Source of the DNA: Acidobacteriaceae bacterium
GTDB taxonomy: Bacteria; Acidobacteriota; Terriglobia; Terriglobales; Acidobacteriaceae
Reading direction: 5' to 3'
Assembly: GCA_003140785.1 (NCBI GenBank)
Contig: PLKY01000266.1
Location: 9,644 to 14,648 of the forward strand
Length of the DNA: 5,005 nucleotides
Both the position numbers and the translations under genes were made by a program. The notes below the pieces were generated by a model. The model worked only from the letters and a program-made list of their open reading frames with translations, was not told where the DNA came from and did not search any database. Below are positions 1-5,005 of this stretch, piece by piece; position 1 is the stretch's first letter; each line of letters opens with the position of its first letter.

Positions 1-4
1 AGGC

Positions 5-151
5 ATGAGCGAAGAGCAAAAGAAATTCGACGATCTAATGAAGCGGGTCATTGAGGTTTCGCCAGAGGAACTGAAGCGCAGGCTGAAGGCGAAAAAGCCC
101 CCAAAACAAACTCTAAAGACCGAAAGAAAATCAAACGATGGGACACGGTAG
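5..151 (+). CDS. Small Lys/Glu-rich hypothetical protein (48 aa), start may lie upstream
   Basis: An ATG at base 5 opens a 48-residue frame that ends in TAG at 149-151. The peptide starts MSEEQKKFDDLMKRV, has a helix-prone middle (VSPEELKRRLKAKK) and a basic, polar tail. This is a common layout for small bacterial proteins of unknown function in which a short amphipathic helix precedes a charged tail. No membrane segment, signal peptide, cysteine or recognised motif is visible. Only four bases precede the ATG, so the ribosome-binding site cannot be judged, and the frame is open to the window edge, so the true start could be further left. It converges on the serine-protease gene with 7 bp between the two stop codons and no terminator hairpin between them. 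The codon pattern (varied third positions, acidic and basic alternation) looks coding. I do not recognise the family and assign no function. Confidence 0.5.
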   Translation: MSEEQKKFDDLMKRVIEVSPEELKRRLKAKKPPKQTLKTERKSNDGTR

Positions 152-158
152 AGATAAA

Positions 159-1132
159 TCAGGGATTTTTATCGTCGGAATCGAGGACAAACGCTCCCGC
201 GTCCTTTTCTAATCTTTCCTTTTGCATGGCATCTTCCACTGCCCTGTCTTCGGATAATTTCGGCGTATTCAACACATCCATAATCTTCCAATTTGGCACA
301 ACTCCCGCAATGCCAGTATTTGATTGGGCGCGATATTCCGTCTTTCTGCTGCCGTTGTAGATATCGTCCCAATGAGGAAGATGGCCGAAGTCTATTCCCA
401 AAAGAAACGGCCCAACCGTCATATTGAATGCAACTGGGGTCAGAACCATGCTTACACGTTCTTTTGGTTCCTCATATCCCATCTTCCGTTTTTGTAATTC
501 TGCGATTTTTACAGCATCATCTCCGTGGTAGCCTCGTTCGCTCATTACAAACACTGGAGACCCGCTGAAGCCACTAATAGACCGGCATTCCACTAGAAAC
601 GCCTCTTGATCTCGCCCGTTGTATTTGACTGGCTCTGATGGGTCAGCCATAAGAGAGATTATTCCGGAGCGCATCACTGGGGTGTTTTTCTCTGCTCCAG
701 ATTGCGAAATCAGCCGCCCCATCAAGAACACATCGTCTCCATACCCGATCTTGTATGTTTCGATGCTCTCTCGGTCAAGAAATCTATCCGATCCGACTGA
801 CCACCATCTAAGTCCTTCGTTCAGGCCGATGGGGTACACAGCCACATCGTCCCCATCTTCGTGAGAAAACCACTCATCCTGCTGCGTCACAATTGGGTCG
901 ATCCCGCCGCCCTTCCGAGTGAGCCGAATCGTCCAGAATTTACCGTCCTTATTTCCGTCGATCAAGTGCTTATTCGTGACCGCGTATGTGTGCGCCCCAT
1001 TCGTGAATCTGTGGTTGATGGCACATGGATGAGAAAGCCAGATCCGCCCGCGTTCTGACCATCCTTAGCGGCTCTCTCAGAGGCATACAGATATATCGCG
1101 CAATCGGCAAAACAATCAGAGATTCTGGGCAT
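159..1132 (-). pseudogene. Trypsin-like serine protease, split by a frameshift
   Basis: Two minus-strand frames together encode one trypsin-fold (chymotrypsin-like) peptidase of about 324 aa. The upstream frame starts at ATG 1132-1130 behind a good ribosome-binding site (TGGGAGAG, then AAAT) and gives MPRISDCFADCAIYLYAS, then GGSGFLIHVPSTTD. The second frame continues with HTYAVTNKHLIDGNK and runs to TGA at 161-159. Joined, the triad is complete: His56 in TNKHLI (codon 968-966), Asp96 in GDDVAVYP (848-846) and Ser190 in GFSGSPVFV (566-564). GGSGFLI upstream of the His is the usual first strand of such peptidases. One base is missing between about 995 and 1011, so as written translation stops at 963-961 just past the His region and loses Asp and Ser. 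No signal peptide or membrane segment is seen, so the product would be cytoplasmic. The ~70-residue tail after the domain, rich in charged residues, has no recognised domain. The intact downstream sequence argues for a very recent mutation or a sequencing error. Substrate unknown. Confidence 0.82.
995..1011 (-). other. Frameshift junction in the protease gene (one base short)
   Basis: On the minus strand the upstream frame reads STTDSRMGRTHTRSRIST and stops. Moving to the neighbouring frame gives GAHTYAVTNKHL, the expected strand-plus-His motif. Adding one base restores the frame. Likely spots are the GGGG run (plus-strand CCCC at 995-998), giving STTDSRMGAHTY, or the ATTC just upstream, giving STTDFTNGAHTY. 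A short homopolymer is a common place for sequencing indels. No slippery heptamer typical of programmed -1 frameshifting is visible. Confidence 0.75.
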
Positions 1133-1144
1133 ATTTCTCTCCCA
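1133..1144 (-). promoter_or_regulatory. Ribosome-binding site of the protease gene
   Basis: On the minus strand TGGGAGAG sits four bases (AAAT) before ATG 1132-1130. It decides the start: the same frame is open further upstream to an ATG at 1336, but that extension (MDRRGGGRVPRISIR and on) does not look like protein, would put about 68 unexplained residues before the first protease strand, and runs through both inverted repeats of the leader. Confidence 0.6.
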
Positions 1145-1154
1145 TAAACGATAC

Positions 1155-1176
1155 ACCGAACCTTTTTCGGTTCGGT
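1155..1176. promoter_or_regulatory. Inverted repeat in the protease leader (8 bp stem, 6 nt loop)
   Basis: ACCGAACC at 1155-1162 is the exact reverse complement of GGTTCGGT at 1169-1176, with TTTTTC between. It lies 11 bp upstream of the protease ribosome-binding site, so it could be an operator, or an mRNA hairpin in the leader. On the minus strand the loop is GAAAAA, so it is not a terminator of that gene. Role inferred only from position. Confidence 0.45.
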
Positions 1177-1218
1177 AAGTCTTCCATTGTCTCGAAATTT
1201 GGACTATACCCGATTTAG

Positions 1219-1237
1219 GCGGGAATTTATCTCCCGC
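1219..1237. repeat. Inverted repeat in the divergent intergenic region (6 bp stem, 7 nt loop)
   Basis: GCGGGA at 1219-1224 pairs exactly with TCCCGC at 1232-1237 around ATTTATC. It lies in the 260 bp between the divergent protease and ThuA genes. A weak minus-strand -10-like TATAGT lies at 1208-1203 just downstream, but no acceptable -35 box accompanies it (the 17 bp-spaced hexamer is GATAAA). It could be an operator; a stem of this size may also occur by chance. Confidence 0.25.
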
Positions 1238-1382
1238 TGAGTCTAGTATGTCGTTGCCGAGAATCCAGACCTGGGACACCCATTCTTGGTGCCTGATTGA
1301 GATGCGGGGCACCCGCCCCCCTCCACGTCGGTCCATAGCACCGATCGATTGGTCCTGGGTATGCCGCTGCCCCCAACGCTTA

Positions 1383-1396
1383 TCATGCTTGCATGA
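1383..1396. promoter_or_regulatory. Palindrome TCATGC-TT-GCATGA across the ThuA start codon
   Basis: Two exact 6 bp half-sites separated by TT overlap the ATG at 1393. There is no Shine-Dalgarno-like purine tract in the 20 bases before that ATG (CCCAACGCTTATCATGCTTG). A repressor-type site or a start-occluding hairpin is possible, though a 2 nt spacer is too tight for a normal RNA loop, so a DNA site is the likelier reading if it is functional at all. Confidence 0.25.
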
Positions 1397-2343
1397 AGAT
1401 CTGCGCTGTCCTTTGCCAGCTCGGAATGGTGTTCGCCAGTGTCCTGTTCATCCCTTCCGTCGCCGCTGAACACAAGATTCGCGTGCTTATAGTTGACGGA
1501 TTCAGCAACCACGATTGGAAGCAGACTACGGTTCTGTTGCGCGGCGTCTTGCAGGCAGCCGGTGGCTTCGAAGTTTCGGTCAGCACCGCGCCGATTGATC
1601 CCAACACCGCGGCTTGGGCAGCGTGGCGGCCACGGTTTGCCGACTACGACGTCGTGATCCAAACCTGCAACGAGGGAGCAATGAATGGCCTTCTGACAGG
1701 GGTGAAGCCGAAACCGGATTGGCCGGATGCTGTGAAGATGGACTTCGTGGACTTCGTCCGCAACGGCGGTGGCGTGTATATCTTCCATGCGGCGGAAAAT
1801 GCCTTTGTAGGTTGGAAGGAATATGAAGACATGGTTGGCCTTAGCTGGCGCGATGCGAGTTATGGTTCATCGATTCGTGTGGGCAAGAATGGGGAGTTGG
1901 TGCGGATTGCGCCCGGCGAGGGGGGAGACACGAGTCATGGCCCGCGTGCCGACAGGCTGATAACGCGAATCGGCGACGACCCAATCCACGCTGGAATGCC
2001 GAAAGCGTGGCTTACTCCAGACTCGGAAGTCTACGTTTATGCGCGCGGTCCGGCGGAGCGGGTAAAGGTGCTCGCCTATGCCGAGGACACTGTGCCGGGA
2101 CTGGGTATGTCGTGGCCTGTGGAATGGACAACCACTTACGGCAAAGGCCGGGTTTATGTTTCGGTTTACGGCCATGTCTGGCCGGGGGATGTGCAGCCGG
2201 CTGGAATGCGCTGCGCCGCTGTGCAGACCATCATTCCGCGCGTCCTGCAATGGCTGGTTGGGCGGCAAGTGACCTTTCCGGTGCCCAAGGATTTTCCTGG
2301 GATAGCCGCCGTTTCGGTTCGGAAAGAAATCGAGATCCAGTAA
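1393..2343 (+). CDS. Secreted ThuA-domain protein (class I glutamine amidotransferase-like fold)
   Basis: This 316-residue protein begins with a Sec signal peptide: MKIC, a hydrophobic stretch at about 4-20 and a signal-peptidase site after VAA at 23-25. The mature part carries ThuA-family (trehalose-utilisation, PF06283-type) hallmarks in order: strand KIRVLIVDGFSNHDW at 28-42, DYDVVIQTCNEG at about 84-95 with Cys92, FVRNGGGVYIFHAAENAF with His132, the late-domain DDPIHAGMPKAW, and the closing PVEWTTTYGKGRVYVSVYGH. Length suits the family. ThuA proteins are linked to sugar metabolism, but the reaction of most secreted homologues is not established; they share the glutamine-amidotransferase fold without being proven amidotransferases. 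The start is uncertain because no ribosome-binding site is visible; ATG 1426 (Met12) is an alternative, but it would remove the Lys-containing n-region. The gene is clearly more GC-rich than its neighbours (two sampled 60-base rows give 38 and 41 G+C). It reads toward the GH5 gene 349 bp downstream. Confidence 0.88.
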   Translation: MKICAVLCQLGMVFASVLFIPSVAAEHKIRVLIVDGFSNHDWKQTTVLLRGVLQAAGGFEVSVSTAPIDPNTAAWAAWRPRFADYDVVIQTCNEGAMNGLLTGVKPKPDWPDAVKMDFVDFVRNGGGVYIFHAAENAFVGWKEYEDMVGLSWRDASYGSSIRVGKNGELVRIAPGEGGDTSHGPRADRLITRIGDDPIHAGMPKAWLTPDSEVYVYARGPAERVKVLAYAEDTVPGLGMSWPVEWTTTYGKGRVYVSVYGHVWPGDVQPAGMRCAAVQTIIPRVLQWLVGRQVTFPVPKDFPGIAAVSVRKEIEIQ

Positions 2344-2692
2344 ATCTCCCCGTGTCACACCGCAATCTGTGCGCGGATAGCGGACTCTGTTGCGCAGGCT
2401 TCAAGCAAAAGAAAACTGAGCACCACTCGCACTCAGGGATGAAGAAAGCAATGAGCTTCGTCAACAGTCCGCAGAGGCCCGGGGGCAGAGCCTTTGCAAC
2501 TTCGGGTCCGATCGGAGGCTGGCACTGTGACACATGCAAGCGGAATTTGAACATAAGATGGCAGCACTTCAATGGATAGCTTTCCACCATCGCTCGAATT
2601 GGATTTTCAACCGCTGCTCACCGGAGTGTTTTCGCCCCCCGCACAGAAGAACCCCACAGCAACCGCCAAACCAAAGTCTCGGAAGAGGTTTT
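2344..2692. other. 349 bp gap between the ThuA and GH5 genes, no convincing gene
   Basis: No T-tailed hairpin follows the ThuA stop and I see no good sigma70-type box pair. A short plus-strand frame at 2439-2579 (46 aa, starting MKKAMSFVNSPQRP, with a CDTC pair) is open but has no spaced ribosome-binding site and is of low complexity in design; I do not count it as a gene. The GH5 frame is also open from ATG 2534, but those 53 residues are rich in His, Pro, Arg and Gln and would bury the Tat signal. The gap most likely holds the GH5 promoter and leader. Confidence 0.55.
2681..2688 (+). promoter_or_regulatory. Ribosome-binding site of the GH5 gene
   Basis: GGAAGAGG is followed by TTTT and ATG at 2693. 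This purine-rich site, together with the Tat motif 11 codons later, selects ATG 2693 over the in-frame ATG at 2534. Confidence 0.65.
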
Positions 2693-4339
2693 ATGACGAG
2701 GAAAGCAAGAAATCTAAATCCACGGCGTGAGTTTCTCAGGCTGGCGGCATTTACCGGTGCAGCAGCGCTCACGGGAGTAGGAGTGGCGGCCGCAGGGGAA
2801 CGAAATACTGGCGTACAAGCAGCAGACAGTCATGAGGGGGATGACAAGATGGAGTTCCTTCGTGTCAGCGGCCGTCACATAGTCAATGCGAAAGGGAAAC
2901 AAGTTCGCCTGAGGGGAACTTGTCCGGGCGGCTGGATGAACATGGAGGATTTCATTAATGGGCACCCAGGCGCGGAGCATACTCTTCGAGCACAGATGGC
3001 AGAGGTGCTTGGTCCGGCCAGAGCACAGTTTTTCTTCGAGCGCATGCTGGATTACTTCTTCAATGAAGACGATGTGATCTTTCTCAGGAAGGCAGGCGCC
3101 AGCGTCGTCAGGATACCTCTCAACTATCGACACTTCGAGGACGATGCCGCTCCATTCAAATACAAGGAGACGGGTTTTGCCCGTCTCGATAACGTGTTGA
3201 GCCACTGCGAAAGACATGGTCTTTACGTCATTCTGGACCTTCATTCGGCACAGGGGTGGCAGAATGTCCACTGGCATTCTGACAACGCATCGCGCATCAG
3301 CCTTTTCTGGGAGATTGCGATCTATCAGGATCGCTTCGTTGCCCTTTGGCAGGAGTTTGCGCGGCGCTACAAGAACAGGGCTGTGATCGCCGGGTACGAT
3401 GTACTGAACGAGCCATGTGCGAACAACGCCATAGGCGACTATCCATGGAACGTGGGTTCCAATTACAGGCCCAATTTTGACCGCATGAATGCCGTCTACC
3501 GGCGCCTGGTTACTGAGATTCGCAAGATCGATTCCAGACACATTATCTTCCTTGAAGGTGACGACTACGCAAAGGACTTCTTGGGGCTGGAGAAACCCTT
3601 CGACGGTAACCTCGCCTACAGTTCACATAACTATACTGTGCCTGGGTTTGGACCTGGCCGATACCCTGGCACCATCCATCCGAGATCGGCTGCGGCGGGC
3701 AGCGCTCAGGACTGGGATCTGGCGAAACAGGAGCGCAGCTTCCTCGATGCCGAGGGAACAAAGTTCACCCAGCAGCATAACGTTCCGCTGTGGGTCGGCG
3801 AGTTTGGGTCTGTCTTTAACGGGCCCGCCAATGAGAGTGGTGACCGGCTTCGCGCGTTAGATGATCAGATTGGCATCTTCGAAAGTCACGAGACGCACTG
3901 GACAACGTGGAATTATAAAGATGTTGGCGTGATGGGCATGCTGACTCTCAACCCTGCATCTCCGTACATGGAGCGCATCAGCGACCTTCTTCGTAAGAAG
4001 GTTGCTCTTGGCACCGACGATTGGATGAAATGGCTACCCCCAACGCCAGTAAAGGACGCAACGGCTCAGCTTGCTGACCAGATCCGTCAAGTGGTTGGCG
4101 ATTCGCAGTTGGATGCGCGACTCAATGTACGGTGCATGAGTCAGACCCTATTGTGCTTCTACACGGGAACCCTGATGCAGCCGCTCTATGCCAGCCTCTT
4201 CAAAGGCCTGCCCGAGAATGAGCTGGATCACATCCTGTCTTCCTTTTCGGCAAAGCAGTGTGTGCCAAACCAAGGTCTGGTGGACGTCCTCAGTAAATAT
4301 ATGGCCACGCCAGTTCAGGGGTCGAGTACTGGCGGCTGA
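2693..4339 (+). CDS. Tat-exported glycoside hydrolase family 5 (cellulase-fold) enzyme with C-terminal extension
   Basis: The 548-residue product opens with a twin-arginine signal (NPRREFLRLAAF, Arg11-Arg12, hydrophobic to about 31, cleavage near AAA at 32-34), so it should be exported folded. The (beta/alpha)8 domain spans about 55-434. It shows the GH5 order: RLRGTCPGGW at 72-81, VVRIPLNYRHF, YVILDLHSAQG with His184, VLNEPCA with acid/base Glu240, SSHNYTVPG with His312, LWVGEFGS with nucleophile Glu370, and TTWNYKDVG with Trp406. The two glutamates lie 130 residues apart, as expected for a retaining clan-A hydrolase. The likely substrate is a beta-linked glucan or a related glycoside; specificity cannot be read from sequence. 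Residues 435-548 form an apparently helical tail (QLADQIRQVVGDSQ, then NELDHILSSFS) that I cannot place in a carbohydrate-binding family. No lipobox or anchor is seen. It follows the ThuA gene on the same strand but with its own ribosome-binding site and a 349 bp gap. Confidence 0.93.
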   Translation: MTRKARNLNPRREFLRLAAFTGAAALTGVGVAAAGERNTGVQAADSHEGDDKMEFLRVSGRHIVNAKGKQVRLRGTCPGGWMNMEDFINGHPGAEHTLRAQMAEVLGPARAQFFFERMLDYFFNEDDVIFLRKAGASVVRIPLNYRHFEDDAAPFKYKETGFARLDNVLSHCERHGLYVILDLHSAQGWQNVHWHSDNASRISLFWEIAIYQDRFVALWQEFARRYKNRAVIAGYDVLNEPCANNAIGDYPWNVGSNYRPNFDRMNAVYRRLVTEIRKIDSRHIIFLEGDDYAKDFLGLEKPFDGNLAYSSHNYTVPGFGPGRYPGTIHPRSAAAGSAQDWDLAKQERSFLDAEGTKFTQQHNVPLWVGEFGSVFNGPANESGDRLRALDDQIGIFESHETHWTTWNYKDVGVMGMLTLNPASPYMERISDLLRKKVALGTDDWMKWLPPTPVKDATAQLADQIRQVVGDSQLDARLNVRCMSQTLLCFYTGTLMQPLYASLFKGLPENELDHILSSFSAKQCVPNQGLVDVLSKYMATPVQGSSTGG

Positions 4340-4351
4340 TTCCCGGCCGCC
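4331..4351. repeat. GC-rich inverted repeat spanning the GH5 stop codon
   Basis: GGCGGC at 4331-4336 pairs with GCCGCC at 4346-4351 around a 9 nt loop that contains the TGA stop. No T-run follows (GCAATG), so it is not a standard intrinsic terminator, although it may slow exonucleases at the 3' end of the message. Confidence 0.25.
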
Positions 4352-4490
4352 GCAATGCCGAGATCACGGTATTCAATTGGCCGAGATTCGTCGCAAGATT
4401 GAGAAGCGCCTTCGAATATAAATCGTTCACGATCGGTCTCGTGGAAACCGAAGCGAGAGGTTGAAGCAGGGACACTGGCGGGCTACATCA

Positions 4491-4522
4491 TGCCAGTCAT
4501 CCAGAGGATGTATATTCTGGCA
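4491..4522. repeat. Two-part hairpin downstream of GH5
   Basis: TGCCAG at 4491-4496 pairs with CTGGCA at 4517-4522. Inside it CATCC at 4498-4502 pairs with GGATG at 4506-4510 around a 3 nt AGA loop, leaving a 1 nt versus 6 nt internal bulge. All eleven pairs are Watson-Crick. No T-run follows. It could be a structured RNA piece or a REP-like element, but there is only one copy in the window. Confidence 0.35.
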
Positions 4523-4759
4523 CGCGATGGAGCGCCGCGGCAAAAGCTTAATTCAATGGCCGCTGCAGCTATGCTGGCATGGCCGAACCAGCCTTAGAGT
4601 AACTGGAATCAGGCGTAGCGACTTGACGATTGTTAACACAAGCGCCGTAATTTGGTGTTCGTATTGAACGGTCAATGCCGCTGACCGACAGCACCTGAGC
4701 CACATGTCTGTATAGTCGTCATCTCGGACACTGGTCATCCTGCAGATAGCTATGGCTGA

Positions 4760-5005
4760 TCGGGCTCGAGCCAAAGCTGCGCCCAAAAGCCAATTTCCGC
4801 GACTAACTATGGCGCCGTTAGTGACGATGCTGCCGGCAACACTGAACCACCGCCGCAGCAGTCGAGCGTTGGCATTGCGGAGGTGCGCGCCCTGACTGGA
4901 TTTGGATCGATGGCAAGGCGATGTACGATGTTGTTGTTCCGCGCGGATCCGTTCGGCGGAACACACGAGTTGCTTCCGTGCGGGCTGCTTGGGGGTGATC
5001 TCGTG
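4760..5005 (+). other. Possible partial coding frame running off the right edge
   Basis: After a TGA at 4757-4759 this frame is open for 82 codons to the window end. Its first half reads like protein (KPISATNYGAVSDDAAGNTE, then PPPQQSSVGIAEVRA). Beyond about 4895 a neighbouring frame reads more naturally (DWIWIDGKAMYDVVVPRGSV), which hints at a second frameshift. There is no clear start or ribosome-binding site, and an open stretch of 82 codons is expected by chance at this GC. Family unknown. Confidence 0.15.

Larger units (their letters stand above)
4340..5005. other. 666 bp gene-poor region with conflicting short open frames
   Basis: No frame here has a recognisable domain. Plus-strand 4403-4597 is open; from ATG 4490 it would give 35 aa (MPVIQRMYILARDGAPRQ, ending MLAWPNQP). 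Plus 4752-4895 gives a 47 aa frame (MADRARAKAAPKSQF). Plus 4760-5005 is open to the right edge. Minus 4553-5005 is also open to the edge for 150 codons, but its product is rich in Arg, Ser, Leu, Cys and His, as antisense or non-coding GC-rich DNA often is. No tRNA-like cloverleaf, transposase motif, CRISPR repeat or long direct repeat was seen. It may be intergenic DNA plus decayed coding remnants. Confidence 0.45.

Noticed and set aside
995..1011. Programmed -1 ribosomal frameshift in the protease
   Set aside because: No slippery heptamer of the X-XXY-YYZ type and no stable stem just downstream; a simple indel explains it better.
962..1336. Long N-terminal extension of the protease from ATG 1336
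   Set aside because: The extra residues do not look like protein and run through two inverted repeats; ATG 1132 has a good ribosome-binding site.
1243..1788. Minus-strand frame of 181 codons opposite the ThuA start
   Set aside because: It is antisense to the signal peptide and conserved ThuA motifs, has no family-like motif, and crosses the divergent intergenic region.
2007..2579. Plus-strand frame of 190 codons overlapping the ThuA 3' half
   Set aside because: It is out of frame with the ThuA motifs, and its product is rich in Arg, Gly, Cys and Ala with no domain; its tail after 2439 has no ribosome-binding site.
2714..3541. Minus-strand frame of 275 codons inside the GH5 gene
   Set aside because: It is fully antisense to the GH5 barrel, whose motifs and ribosome-binding site are clear. 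Long antisense frames are common opposite well-used codons.
4331..4351. Intrinsic terminator for the GH5 gene
   Set aside because: The stem encloses the stop codon and is not followed by a T-run.
4553..5005. Minus-strand protein-coding gene at the right edge
   Set aside because: The open frame is long, but the product is rich in Arg, Cys, His and Ser, shows no motif, and no start signal can be seen; kept only as an open question.
1..5005. CRISPR array, tRNA/rRNA gene, insertion sequence or phage integrase
   Set aside because: No regularly spaced repeats, cloverleaf with CCA-type end, terminal inverted repeats with a transposase, or recombinase motifs were seen on either strand.

Overview
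The window looks like chromosomal DNA from a free-living, probably soil or plant-associated bacterium of moderate GC. A Tat-exported family-5 glycoside hydrolase next to a secreted ThuA-domain protein would suit a polysaccharide-degrading heterotroph such as an Acidobacteriota, Verrucomicrobiota or Planctomycetota member. That placement is inference from gene content; no taxonomic marker is present. Twin-arginine and Sec signals, a Shine-Dalgarno-type site and no introns argue for a bacterium.

Layout: (1) 5-151 (+), a small Lys/Glu-rich hypothetical protein of 48 aa. (2) 159-1132 (-), a trypsin-like serine protease that converges on it with a 7 bp gap. This gene is broken in this sequence. 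The catalytic-His segment and the first ~42 residues lie in different frames, so one missing base near 995-1011 splits the gene. It is either a recent pseudogene or an assembly/sequencing error. (3) 1133-1392, a 260 bp divergent intergenic stretch with two inverted repeats on the protease side and a palindrome at the ThuA start. (4) 1393-2343 (+), a Sec-secreted ThuA-family protein. (5) 2344-2692, a 349 bp gap with no convincing gene. (6) 2693-4339 (+), a Tat-exported GH5 glycoside hydrolase with a ~110-residue C-terminal extension. (7) 4340-5005, gene-poor sequence with short or conflicting open frames, one clear hairpin, and open frames running off the right edge.

The ThuA and GH5 proteins are both predicted to leave the cytoplasm, lie on the same strand and plausibly contribute to extracytoplasmic sugar or glycan metabolism. 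Their 349 bp spacing makes a shared transcript unproven. The protease and the small gene look like an unrelated accessory neighbourhood.

I did not find a convincing new system here. The points most worth checking are the broken protease, the GH5 C-terminal extension, the inverted repeats around the divergent region, and the uninterpreted right-hand 666 bp.
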